NCBI GenBank assembly: GCA_003344405.1
Contig: NOWV01000050.1
Coordinates: forward strand, 1 to 64,000
Direction of reading: 5' to 3'
Source: Trichoplax sp. H2
Taxonomy: Eukaryota; Placozoa; Uniplacotomia; Trichoplacea
DNA: 64,000 nt
Shown here: positions 12,145-25,500 of the stretch, piece by piece
How positions within the stretch are numbered: the first letter of the stretch is position 1
Layout of the letters: every line of letters starts with the position of its first letter
Notes under the pieces: generated by a model
What the model was told of the DNA's origin: nothing
Databases searched by the model: none
What the model saw: the letters and a program-made list of their open reading frames with translations, nothing else
Translations under genes and position numbers: made by a program

Positions 12145-13541
12145 TTTTCTATTTTAATATATAGCACAGTAAGAGTAGATAAAAATATGATTATAAATCT
12201 TTCTGCTAATGTTAGGGTTCGGTTAAGGTTTCTGCTTTGAATGTTGCAGATATTATATATAATTTTTTATCCCAAATTTTATCGGTAGTCAATGCAACGG
12301 TTAGTTGATATTGCTAAGCCAATCCATCGGAGAAATTTTTAGCCTGTCTCTATAGATAGTTAGTTGTGCACGATAACAATATTGAAAGAATCAAGGTTTG
12401 CAAAGATAAGTACAGTTAAACCACCACTTCTACTGTACAGTAGTGTTACACTTAGTATGGGTAGTCTGGTACTGTAATCCCTAATTTATTATGCACAGAT
12501 GATTGGATGAACTGTTGACATATTCTCCATTAATTAAGAGCTGACAGTTTGCAGGTTAAATGATAATTTTAACTTAATTGACAGCAGATAGATAAACAGT
12601 CCCCAAAATAGCTATCTTTTTGCTCGATGCTATGCAAGTTCATTAAGGTAATGGTAAAACGGGTATGCAAGAAACTTTGCAAAATCTTGCCCAACAATTT
12701 TGAGCTTCTTCTTGGCAAATTGAGGTAAACGATTGACTTGGGATGACTAGATCTGCATTTACTGTGTGCAATTTTAAGCTTCCATTTAATGATCGCCGCT
12801 TCGTAAGCTGCAGGTGCTAAAATAGAAAGTGCCAAAGTTGGAGCTGCCAATGCTAGGAGCTGCAGCCTGGCCTGGCCTGTCTGCAGCAGTTCAAGGCTGT
12901 GCTGTGTTGACAAATAAGCGACTGGAATGAGCAAGATATTGGTACGAAAACAGTCTGTCAGAGTCTAGTATAAATCTTGTAATAACTCTGGAGCGATGGT
13001 TACAGTATGGTCTGGCCATGATGCTGGCACGTTTCAGCAGATTTACTCCCTACACAGTACGGTACGATACGGTACGATACGGTACGGTACGCTAAGGTGG
13101 AAGCAATGACATCACCGTGGGCCTCTAGAATCCTCGGGATTTCTAAAAGCCTGAACTAAAAATTTTCCCTTGCACTAAATAATATCCGCTATTTTATAGT
13201 ATAGGGGAGAAACATTCAGTTATAGTTTTGAGAAGAAAAATCTTAGTGGAGTAATTTGCGGATTTCCTTTCAGTAAAGGGAAAAAGGTTAAAGGGAAAAT
13301 TTTTATTTTGGAGTTACGGCTTTGAGAGGGAAATCTCAGTTCGGCACAGTGCAATATCCATGGAATGTACTGTACACTGTACTATACAGCGAGAAGTATG
13401 CACTGTAGTAGATACAACCTCGTCATGGCCGTCCGGACGGCCGATTACCATTCAGTGAATTCACTGACTAAAGGAAGACATCTTTTCCATGCCTTCTTCT
13501 CAGATATTCACCCTTTAATCCGGTCAAATTCTTGTTCAATC
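12145..13541. other. Divergent intergenic region with a GC-richer patch
   Basis: This separates the minus-strand gene ending its 5' side at 12144 from XPB starting at 13542, so it should hold promoters for both. Bases about 12750-13140 are clearly richer in G+C than the surroundings. A 121-codon minus frame at 12569-12934 falls in it but looks like composition only. Palindromic tactgta/tacagta words recur (12430-12442, 13365-13385). Confidence 0.45.
13055..13092. repeat. Short tandem repeat of acggtacgat
   Basis: The 10-bp unit acggtacgat repeats about two and a half times, then degenerates to acggt. It contains CpG and GTAC palindromes and lies about 450 bp upstream of the XPB start. Confidence 0.8.
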
Positions 13542-16500
13542 ATGAATAACACTCGAAATAAAAGAGCAAATAATGATGATGAATACGTAGATGAAGGTAA
13601 TTGACTATCTATACGTCCAATCAGCCGATTATTGGCATGTTTGACGGGTTTCAACTTGATTGCCAAACGGTTTACAGTACAGTAATGGAGAAGTTGATTG
13701 ATTCATTGCTATGGCATCGCAGTCATATTATAGGTAGTCGATTCTAATTTCCACTATTTTATGACGGAGAGCTTGTAGATGACTGTCTCTGATGTTATTC
13801 TAAAGTAGAGTTGCTCAAGAAATGAATTCCATACATGAGTATCACTTGCAAATGTATTAAGTAGAACGGCAGAATGCTTTGAAAGCCTTTGATGTTGTTT
13901 GTGAATGGAGATGGAAACCGACGGCAATGTCGATGCATTCACTGTTAATAACATACTTAATAAAGTCAAGAATTTCTAGATTAGCAGTAAAAAGATGTAT
14001 GATATTCTGTTCAATCTTATTAACAGCAAATTGATAAGGCGTGAACAGTAATGATCTTTATGAAATTAGTGTAAAATGCAAGACTGGATACATCATGTAG
14101 TGGCGCTTTTGAGCTATGTCTGGAATGGTACTCTTACTCTCATACAGAACCTAGGTCATCGGACGAGCCTGTATCATTTTAATGATCAACACAATATATG
14201 GTCATGAATTTTCATTCTAGTACAACAGCTTGTTCTGATTTTATCATGATGAATGACCTGAGAAAAGACATGGATAGCAAGTTTTTTGTCCAGCTGATAT
14301 ACTATCATGTACAGTATTGGCAAGCCTAGATTGACTACAGTATGCCTATCCTTTCATACCGGATAGAAATATCCCATAAATTTATAACATTTTTGCAATG
14401 ATAACTGACATTGACAAGTCTGTGAATCGTAGCAATCTGAAGAAATTACAAATCAAGTAGCATAAATGGTTGCTTAATATGATAACGTCAATTTTTCTAT
14501 TGCTTTCATGATGATTAGAATGAATGATTGTAGCAATTTCTCACTATACTAAAATCGCTTACAGTTAAATATAGTATGATAGATATGCATTTATATTGTG
14601 ATTATGAAATAGTAAAATCTTTATTGATTAATTAACAGTATCCGTGCCCAAAAGTGCCAGTACTTCTACTCCAACTGGTATCACCAAAACGGTTAGTAAA
14701 TCAAATCTTCTTAATTACCAAATGATATTCTAGCTAATAAACTTAGCGATTTATGACAGTTGTGGAAGTAGGCAGGATTATACACTAGAATTGCAAGCAT
14801 GTTTATGTAGACAATCCAATAATTTTCGCCTGGCTTACCTTTATCTGGCTGATATCGCTACATTCTCTTACTAATATTTGTTTGATGATAAGATAAAAAA
14901 TGGCTTTCTTCAATTTACTGTAAAGTGAAAACTTTGCTAGCTACTACTCTGAATCCGTTGTAAAACTTGAACTGTTTCGCAGTGTTTCTAATAAATGAAA
15001 TGCAATCTTAGTTTAAGATTTAGATCTATAACAAAATATACGTAAATCTTACCGCTCAGTTCTCTGATAAGAGAAAAGTACTCAATTGACTTTTAGAACT
15101 TTCCTAAATGTGTAGTCTTTCGAGTTATTATTGCATACAAGGAATAGGAGTATTTATTTGAATAAAATAAGTACTGAATTAGCTAAAAACAAGAATTATG
15201 TGATAATAGCAATGTCAACAGACTGAAACTACTTTAATCATGATAAGTAATGAATCGAGCATCAGCAGCCTCGTATATAATCTGTCAAAAGTAAATTCTT
15301 CTACTAGATGATTTTTAAAATTTACGAAGCACTTACATCATTTAGGACGATTATGGTGCCAAAGATTACCGTGATGTTATGCAATTAAAGCCAGATCACA
15401 GGACAAGACCATTATGGGTGGTATGGATTTAGAATAATATCTTGCACTACTCTAGTTTGTTTCTGCAACTTGGTCTACATACACAATCAAAATTACTATA
15501 CTTACTCATATAGGTATCTCTCCTCTTAGATCTACGTTAACAATACCCTTGTTTTATCAATGTAGGCTCCTGATGGCCATATCTTCTTAGAAGCTTTTTC
15601 ACCAGTGTATAAGCACGCACATGATTTCTTAATTGCTATTTCAGAAGTAATTAATTCATGATTTATGATATTCATTAAATGCCTTATAATGTATGATTGG
15701 AATTGATACATCACGTTACAACTGAATACTTTTTGAACCAGCAAAGTACTAAATTACCTTATTAATTATTTTAACTTGTAGCCAATATGTAGACCTGAAC
15801 ATGTTCATGAATACAAGTAAGTCTATGTGTCGCATCAAAATAGCACGATTTATAATTTTTATTTATTATTAGTATTTAGTAATATCTTCTTATACTTTGC
15901 ATAGATATTAGTTTATATGCATAACTCAATGTATGTTAGAATGTATACTGATCACTCATCTACTGTAGCAGTTATACAGTAACTCACATAAATTGCTATA
16001 AATTAATATTTGGATATAAACGATTTCGTCGAGTAATTTTGCAATGCCCGATTTTTAACTTAAATCTTCTTGTTGATAAAATAATTTCTTTATGATATAG
16101 GCTAACTCCATATTCATTATATGCTGCGGTATCAGTTGGTCTTCAGGTCAGCAATAAAATAGTTTCAGATTCCATTAACGGTTTTGTAGACTTAACTTTA
16201 ATTAATCAAACATTATAACTATTACATGCAAAACCTGTCCATTGATCACAATCTATACTAATGCACAGACGGAAGATATAATCGAGTATTTAAGGCGTCT
16301 TAGCAAGGCTTCTATACCTGATGGTGTCATTGAATTTATCAAGGTTCGAGTAGATTTAAACAAAATTGAATTCATCCGCACTTAAAAAACTTATTTTTCG
16401 ATTTGCAGCTATGTACTGTTAGCTATGGAAAAGTGAAAATGGTTCTAAAGCACAATCGCTATTACGTTGAAAGTTCTCATCCGGTTAGTACTTTATTAAA

Positions 16501-19500
16501 ATATTTCAAAATTATGGATGGTATGCGAGTTTAAACATGTATCGTTAATAATAGAGACAATGATTTAACTGCTTTAGGAGATTATTCAGATGTTGCTAAA
16601 GGATCCTGTTGTACAGGCGGCAAGGTACGCTCATAATACGATAAACCAATAGCAAATGTAAGAATGACACCAAGTTACCCCTACAATGTCTTTTCCACTT
16701 TTCCTGATTAGAGTCAAAGAAGGCCAAATAAATGATCCAAGCGAATCAGATGAAACATTAGACCCTAAGGTAGCTCTCTATTGATGTATGAAAATTGTCT
16801 ATATACAACCTTAATTTAAAAGTGTATCCTAACTATCGTATTTATTTAGGCAGTAAATAATGGTTCTAAAGTACACTCCAGGTAAAACCACGTTATTAAT
16901 GATTGCCATTGGATAAATGATGCGTCACTAAACTTTTATAACGCTTTCAGAAATGGGATCACAAGTAATTCATCCAAAGATGAAAATAAAAACGCTGAGG
17001 TATGTACATAGCTAGATATATAGCTAACATAGCAGTCGTGATTACATGCTGTATTATACCCGTTTAGGAAGAAAATATACCCAGCGACATATACGATTAC
17101 CTGGATAAAATTGACCGGGATGAAGAAGACATTGAAATCGTAAGCTGCCAATCATAATGACAGTCCGGTTTACATTTGCGACAATACCATAGTCTTGAAA
17201 TATCCTTGATGCCCTTCATATTTTTGTTAGACTAAAACGATATCATTTGAAATCAATTCGGACGATGTCGAACTTGTACAAAGAAGGTGGATCAAATTTT
17301 AATCGTTTTACAATGTTATTATAGCTGATACTCTATATTACGACTTTACCAGATGCATCGAAATGGAATACCCTTTATTAGCAGAATATGATTTCAGAAA
17401 TGACACTGTCAATCCAGATATTAGGTAAAGCAAGCTGTGCATTCTTACATCCTTAGACTTTCAAGTTACTAACACACCGCCATTTAATTATTATCTATGA
17501 TATTCTAGCATTGACTTACGGCCAACAACGATATTGCGACCTTATCAAGTAAGATAGTTATTTACAGGTGTTGTAAACCGAACAAGCAAGGTATAATATT
17601 TATGTTGGTTATTTAGGAAAAGTCTTTACGTAAAATGTTTGGCAATGGTAGAGCACGTTCCGGCGTTATTGTTTTGCCATGCGGTAAGTTAAGGAAATCT
17701 ATTGCTACAAGAACTCAATACTGCGCTAAATTTTATCTATTTTTTTCCGTCTTAAAGGTGCTGGTAAAACGCTTGTAGGTGTTACAGCAGCCTGTACTGT
17801 GAAAAAGAGATGTTTAGTGTTATGTACCTCAGGTACGTAACATTATTAATCATTTACTTATAATATGTAAGTTATACTATTTTTCGTGTTTAGGTGTTGC
17901 AGTAGAGCAGTGGAAGGCACAGGTAAAGCCGTATAGAATTATGCTAATTTCTTAAATTATTTCACTTTTATACTCAACTATAATATATTTCTTCATGTAT
18001 TTATTTTAGTTCAAGCTGTGGTCCACCATTGATGAATCCTTAATATCAAGATTTACTTCGGATGCAAAAGATAAGCCGTCTGGTAATAAGTGGTAGTAAT
18101 TAGTTCTGCAGCTAAATTTTGATATTTGTGTAGCTGGTTAAGTTTAAGTCTTTTAAATTGATTTTTATCACATTTAGGATGTAGTGTAGCAATCAGTACT
18201 TATTCTATGGTTGCACATACAACGAAAAGGTCATGGGAATCGGAAAGGGTAATTTCTTTCTATAATACTGTATGTATATTTATGATATAGCTGACTACAC
18301 AGCTGAAGTAATGTCTTTAATCATCTCTATTGGTATAGGTAATGGAATATTTGCAAGGGCAAGAATGGGGTCTTATGATACTGGATGGTATAATACTATA
18401 CGCACTATTTTACAAGATATGATTTAGATCATAATTTTTAATTGCAATTCACTATTTTAGAGGTGCATACCATTCCTGCAAAACAATTTCGGAGGGTTTT
18501 AACAGGTGAGTAATAGCAGTATTACCCTGTTATCATTAAATTTGATCTTTAATTTACATTATCAACCTGTCTGCCATAATTAGTGGTCCATGCACATTGT
18601 AAATTGGGCTTGACGGCAACTTTAGTTAGAGAAGATGATAAAATTCAGGTTTGTTATAATAACAACATTAACCATTATCTGATTACGTGGGCGAAGGTCA
18701 TTTTGCATTGGAAATTAATCTAATTTTTACTGAAAATTAAATATGTAGGATCTTAATTTTTTAATTGGTCCTAAATTATACGAAGCTAACTGGATGGAAT
18801 TGCAATCATTAAACTTTATCGCAAGAGTACAGTGTGCTGAGGCATGTGTCCATTCGTAGGCTTAGATTTATCAACGTATAGTGACTGCTTTTTCACCACA
18901 GTTAATTTTCGTTTTCAATTACAATAAAGGTTTGGTGTCCTATGTCTCCGGAATTTTACAGAGAATACTTAACGACTAAAACCCGTAAACACATGGTAAA
19001 GTAAAAATTTAGCATAAACGTTAATAATTTATTATTTACTTACTGATGACATCAACATGTACGTATTTTTGTTATTCATCTCCAATTTAATTTTACATTT
19101 GCTGTATTTAGCTATTTTATGTTATGAATCCTAACAAGTTCCGAGCCTGCCAGGTAAACTTCATATCTAATAAAAACATGTATATGTGCTCTTTTACTAA
19201 CAACAAATCATCTTGTAAATTACTACAGTTCTTGATCAAATACCATGAAAGGTAGGTTAAGGCTTAATATAAATTAATTAACAATGCAAAAAATTGGCGA
19301 AAAGTAAAATAATTAATGTTGTTTATTGGTAGACGCAACGATAAAGTAATTGTTTTTTCTGACAATGTCTTTGGCCTAAAACATTATGCTATAGAACTTG
19401 GAAAGTAAGTACTGCACGATCAAATGTGTCATAACTATATAATTGTTCTTTGACCTGTTACAAAATTTCGATTAGAAGTTAATAGATATTGCTATTATAG

Positions 19501-20723
19501 GCCATACATCTATGGTCCAACGGCACAAAAAGAAAGATTACAGATTTTACAGAATTTCCAGCATAATCCTCTTGTTAATTGCATATTTATATCGAAGGTC
19601 AGTATATCATTGTGCTAACCAATAAATTGAAGTGTCTCATACATCGATCTACTTAGGTTGGAGATAATTCCTTCGATCTTCCGGAAGCTAATGTATTAAT
19701 CCAGGTAAGTCTGGTACAGTTATCGATCACCTTTTAGTCCTGTTCTAACTTAAAAATACCATTGCATCTAGATTTCTTCTCATGGTGGCTCAAGGAGACA
19801 AGTAAAATAAAATTTACAAAGATAAAATGACGTTCTAAAGTTGACGATTATAAAAGATAATGCCACATGCGTTGTCTTATTTTTATCTTTTACGTTTTTG
19901 AATATTCTAGGAAGCTCAGCGTCTTGGGCGTATTCTTAGAGCAAAAAAGGATTCTGCAACAGAGGAATACAATGCATATTTTTACTCCCTTGTTTCTCAG
20001 GTAATTCGTATAACAAAACTATTGATGAAATAATTATAAGGTATTAACGATCAAATAACATATCAACATTAATTCCATAGGATACACAGGAAATGTACTT
20101 TTCTTCGAAACGGCAACGGTTCCTCATTAATCAGGGATACAGCTTTAAAGTATTTCACTACGAGAAATTCGCTCTATATTTATGTGATTATCTTGCAATT
20201 AATAAATTGATGTCTTAAATATATTTTATCAATTTAATTTAACATTAGGTAATCACTAAACTGTCAGGAATGGACGATGTAAGTGACTATCAGGCATTTA
20301 AAAAGTTATTTATGTACTAGAGCTGATTAGTGCAAAAGAATTGAGTATAGAGTATGATCGATTTAGGAAAATCTGCTATATACTGAAAAAAAAGATCAAC
20401 ATCAGTTGTTACAAAAAGTTCTAGCAGCTAATGAAACCGATGCGGAAGAAGAAAAAGTAGCTGGTGACACTTATAGCACAAGTAGCAAATCACAGGTAAT
20501 TTATTAAGAGATGACTTAAGAGAATTTTATTATACACCCGTTCATGCGAGTAAATTATCAATCTGTGATAATGTTTGATCCAGGACTTAATAATGTCATG
20601 TTACTCTAGGTTGTCAGGCGCACTACTTCAATGGCGTCGCTGTCTGGAGCAGATGATTTAGTATATCTAGAATATAATAAGCCGAAACAAAGGCATCCTT
20701 TATTTAAGAAATTTAGAAAATGA
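13542..20723 (+). CDS. ERCC3: XPB/ERCC3, TFIIH 3'-5' DNA helicase subunit (complete, 37 exons)
   Basis: Subunit of TFIIH; its AT-dependent translocase opens promoters and damaged DNA. Coding exons: 13542-13596, 14639-14691, 15346-15420, 15566-15646, 15782-15816, 16101-16146, 16269-16343, 16409-16483, 16578-16624, 16712-16769, 16850-16881, 16951-16999, 17068-17139, 17231-17286, 17353-17424, 17509-17548, 17617-17683, 17758-17832, 17894-17922, 18010-18082, 18178-18248, 18339-18387, 18461-18505, 18584-18648, 18749-18841, 18930-18995, 19112-19153, 19229-19251, 19333-19404, 19501-19597, 19657-19704, 19772-19801, 19911-20000, 20081-20149, 20249-20278, 20367-20495, 20610-20723. All phases agree and give 765 residues (human 782). 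Walker A GAGKT is at 330-334, the DEVH box at 428-431, the RED motif at 459-461, and motif VI is [11 protein letters not shown]. The end HPLFKKFRK is typical. The intron 18842-18929 uses a GC donor (GAG|GCATGT). Only the first two exons, in the poorly conserved N-terminus, rest on phase alone. Confidence 0.96.
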
Positions 20724-22517
20724 AGAAGTTCTAGGTCTCCTCTATTTAATAATTTCCGCGACGTCTATCGAATTACGTTACTTGTACTAAATACCATTGT
20801 TAATCCAAAAGTATTTGTAAACTATCTGTAATTTATACTTGTAAAGCGCATCAGTCATACGCTTTGCGTATCGAAGGGAAATTTCGTTCAGAATTGATCC
20901 TACTGTGATACTTAATAATTTGGTTCATACGGTATTGAAAGGTTATGCTTGCAACACCAATACATTATCGTTCCTTTAACTGCTAATGTAAATGAATGCA
21001 TTACTCGATAACACGATATACACGTCTTGCTGAATTTGCTGGCTCTAATCTCTTATGTACCGCTGTTCGCACTGAATCACTTTAACTTAATTATTAATTA
21101 TAAATAGTACTATATAATGTATAAAAACGGTCCTGATTACCGAATTGACCATGTACGATATATAATTATAACTGCTGGAAATATAGAATCGAATAGTAAA
21201 GATGATTCCTTTCTAAAATAAAAACGTATCATGCATCCGACAGATCGGACTAAGGAAGAGATTTAATTTCTGCGCTCTACTTTGCCCTCATGGTTGCTTA
21301 ACAGAAGTCGCAATGAATTCATACGTATACTAATGAAAATGCCAATCGATACGCTATGTGTGCATTAACAAGAAATTTATAGTTGCATTTGTTATGATTT
21401 ATTACGAAATGCTTTTTATGTTTACCAACAACATTGGAGTTTAGCTGCCGAATTTGAAAACTACAGTTTTAAATCTTCAACAAATATCACCGTTCATTTT
21501 TAATACATATAAGTATCCCTCAGAAGACGAAATAAATTAGCACGTGCTTAGTAGAAATAAATTTATGGATAAATGCACGTACTGTTTATGCCTGTAGATT
21601 TACTTACTATCGAAAATGTTATAAATATAGTAATAAATGGTAGGTATTATTCTAGTCTGTAGTCATGAAAGAAAAAATCTTTTTATTTATTTCGCATATA
21701 ATCTCTTCATAAATTCATCACGAGTCGCTAACTCGTATATGCTCTTTATAAATATTTCTGTTGTACCATGGTTGTCGCTGGTGAATTAAACCAATCTCAC
21801 TGAAAAAATTTTAAGAGTAAAACAGGGTTACTTTAATCAAATCATTCTTCATTCTAATGATTTCACTACATGGCACTAAGTTATGTGAAGAGAGTCTATC
21901 GTATTTGATCGAATACATTAACACAAGGACTTTGTTAAGTACTTAGCAATGATCAGATGGATGATAGGAGAATGATTTAGGCAAATGTTGACAATGTCAC
22001 TGTTGGTACATAACTAATAAATTAGAGCCTAAACACATATACTTTCCATAGGGTTTTAGGTAATAAAAAAATGTAAAATGCACTATCAACACTACTGTGT
22101 TCAGCCATTAAATTGATCAAATTAAATCAATACAACATTAAGATGTTATGGGTGGATAATGTTGACTTTGTAGTCTGTACGGTGTATATAGATTACGGTC
22201 GCTCTTTTTCTACCTGTGCTAGGCGAAATGCCATTTCACTCCTTGTTCACAACATTATTATTATGTAATCGCTGTATTGCATGGTGCAAAAAATAATGAA
22301 GAAACTTTTAAATTATCTGGAGATCTATTCTTAATTTAAGTGACTAATCAATTTATGAGTGTCATGGATAATTTCAAATTTATTATAAATAAGCAACATG
22401 GGATATTGTAAACTGTTTATCTAAACTAAGGCCCTTCAGAGATAGACAGTATTTAGAAGGGAATTTTTAAGTTACCTTTTGGTTAGATTTCGCAAAATTT
22501 GCTTTAATCGTCTTTCA
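20724..22517. other. Convergent intergenic region (3' ends of XPB and WASP-A)
   Basis: It holds the 3' untranslated regions of two genes that face each other. No coding signal, repeat array or RNA gene recognised. Confidence 0.6.
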
Positions 22518-25500
22518 TTAGTCCATATCATCCCAATCAGACCCATCAGAACTTTCACTATCTGATCCTCCAATTTAGAATAGAAACAAAATGAAAATTC
22601 AGTGTGATTGTGCTCTCCTTATTTTATAAATAACGGATCAACTATAAGGCTCTAATAACCGCTAAAGGGCCATTACAGTCTTACTTTGAACTCGAGGATT
22701 CATCCTAGCTAATTCTTTATCCAACGCAGTTATAATACTCGACTCTTCAGCTAATGGAGGTGCTTTTTTTTTCATTTCTTCCGTCTAAAAATTATTACAA
22801 GGTTGAGAAGTAATGAAATCGGATGATTACTCGTAATTTAGGGTGTAATTACATTATGAACTTTTCTCAGCTCTATTCCTCGATGTATTTGATCAAAAAG
22901 TGATTCGCGAGGTTCAGAAACAGGCGGTACTGGCAGTGGTGGAGGAGAAGGAAGTGGTGGAGAAGGAGATCGCGAGGAGGAATAAGGTGGTAACGAAGCA
23001 GGAATAGGAATTGGTATAGGACCTGGAAGTGATGGAAGACATGGCGGTGGTGGGGGACATGGAGCTGGCGAGCCATGGACTGGTGGAAGACTTGGATGAG
23101 ATAGCGATGGGCCTGGAGGAGGAGGAGGTGGTGGTGGTGGTGGTGGTGGAGGAGGTGGTGCAGCAGTTTTGCCAGAATTAATCGGAGATTTTTGTTCTTT
23201 ATTCACAGGTACCGGAGGAGGAGGAGGTGCTGGACGTGGTGGTACACTATGCGATGATGTTTTCTTTTCCGGAGAACTATCATTCTTTCCTATAACACAA
23301 CATTAGTACATTCCATATCGTTACACTACCCCAAAGCTGCAATATTTTCAACATGGAAGAAATTTAAAATCAAGCCAGTAATGACTGTAATCGTCTATGA
23401 ATTACTAACGCTGTCTACGTAAGGTGATCTCTTTGTTGGCTTTTTCGATACCACCACGCTGTTCAACAACTTTATGCACCATTTGCATTATATTTTCATC
23501 ATGGAGATCTGCTGTTGTTAAGCCAATGCTTGAATATAAATCTTTCCATTCCTCAGAAACCTCTTCGACCTTTTAATGAGAACAAAAGCATAATTCATTG
23601 CAACCACTGACAAGTTTGTGATACAAGTATGATTGATAGTTATCTTGAGCTGTAATTAGCATTCACGACGGGCTACTTACTGGCAATATTAAATATCAAT
23701 AGACTTGGAACAAAATTCTACTTTATATTATCTTATGATAGTTAAATGAAATTTCAGTCTACAATAGTCCAATTATTAAATTGTCAATTCTAGCAACAAG
23801 TATGGTAAAGCTTTTATACTCAAATGCTAAAGCTCTTCCTGGTTAGTACAATCTTGAGAAAAAAATGAAAGATTAACTTTGAGCGCGGTCGTCATGGATT
23901 ACTTACGAGAGATTTAGAATTCTCATCCCATCCAACATGCTTTAAATGCCTAGTTGGTCATATCATATTACCGTTAGTGATAATAATTATAGCAAATAGA
24001 ATAATGATCAAATAATTTTTTAGCTTATGTATTATGACGCACGAAACAGTATAATCTACTGTCTAAATTTTCAGTCTAAGTCTTAACAACGCTGGATGTT
24101 ACCCTAATGCAAATTTACCTAAACTCTGTCGGTTGGGAAATATCCAATCTTGTCAATTTCTTTCCGCCTTTATCTCTGGGCCTTCGCTTGTTATGACTTA
24201 GATTAGGGCTTTTCACCTGAGCAGAATCTTTTCGAACATTAGTGTCCAATGGTTTATTGGATATCGGTTGTTGATGTTTGTTCTTTTGCTTACTTCTAGA
24301 GACAGCTTAATATTGCCAAGGGTGTTAATAAAACAAAATAGACTCATTTTATTATTCACATCGATTGGGGTATCATTGCAATAGCGCATTAAAAATTGTA
24401 ATGAAGTTGCTAAATGGGAACATAATTCTTGACATCGGCCATGATTGAGTTTTAATATCACAAGAATTACTCCAAGAAGACTATTAAATGAGCCAAAAAT
24501 TCTTTAGAAAATAAGAAATTATGAATATCATTGAATTACTTGCGTTTTTCTCTTTTTTTAATTTCAATTTATTGGTTAAAGTAAGGTAGAACGATGCAGC
24601 TTCATCGGTGTCAGCAAAATTAAATCCGGCTGTGCAATCCTAATAAATAGCCATGATTCACAATTGTAGTTAGCACATTTTTCAACATAACCTTGTCATC
24701 TGTTGCCTGCCCGGTTGTTTGCAACAGTAAAAAAGTGCTAGAAACTGGCTTTAATTAATTGAAATATTATTCCTATCATACTTTAGTGTAATCAACTTAC
24801 ATGAGCTTGAAAGGTATGAAAGTATTCCGTCGATTTCTTATATTGGAAATTAAGATAGATTTCTTGCTCCCAAAGTAAGGTCTTTCCCTAAATAAGAAGA
24901 CGTTCATGGATAATTATATTATTGATCGAGTATGATCATTCCCGGAAGACTAGGCAAAACGAAGGTAAAAATTGTAATTTAGCTATAGGAAAAGAATAGG
25001 CTAGAATAAGACACGGTAGGTAAGATGAGATAGCTAGAAAGCTTCAAGGAGAAAGAGGGAACCTTGACCCACGCGAATAGTTTCGTATAAAACTACCAGT
25101 GGCAGTTTAATCCTCAGAATCAAACTGTAGTACCCCAATGTTTCCAGCCGTTAGCATGACACATTTAATCCTATAACTTATTCGCCTCGATTTACGGTTT
25201 CCTCTATCTTAAGGGTAATATTGGCGGCTTACATCTATTGCTAAGCTGATTATCGCCATGTTCATGTTTTTAAAGGATCATCATTAGACTACTTTAATCT
25301 TGACCACTATCCATGATGAATAATAAAATATTAACAACGGAGAAGCTCGTAATAAAGCTTAGGCAATTTTTGATGTTGTACATTTTTGAAGGTATTATCA
25401 TTAGTCCACTTCTATATTGACTATCGTCCATGAAGAAAATTAAGATATCAATGTAGATGCTTGTAGGAAAGCTTAAGGTAGTGTCTGATCATTTATGAAG

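Noticed and set aside
12569-12934. Minus-strand frame of 121 codons
   Set aside because: It lies in the GC-richer flank, has no motif, and its length is explained by local composition.
22873-23076. Second minus-strand frame within the WASP-A proline exon
   Set aside because: Alternative frame of the repetitive polyproline DNA; the other frame joins the flanking exons and carries the WH2 motif.
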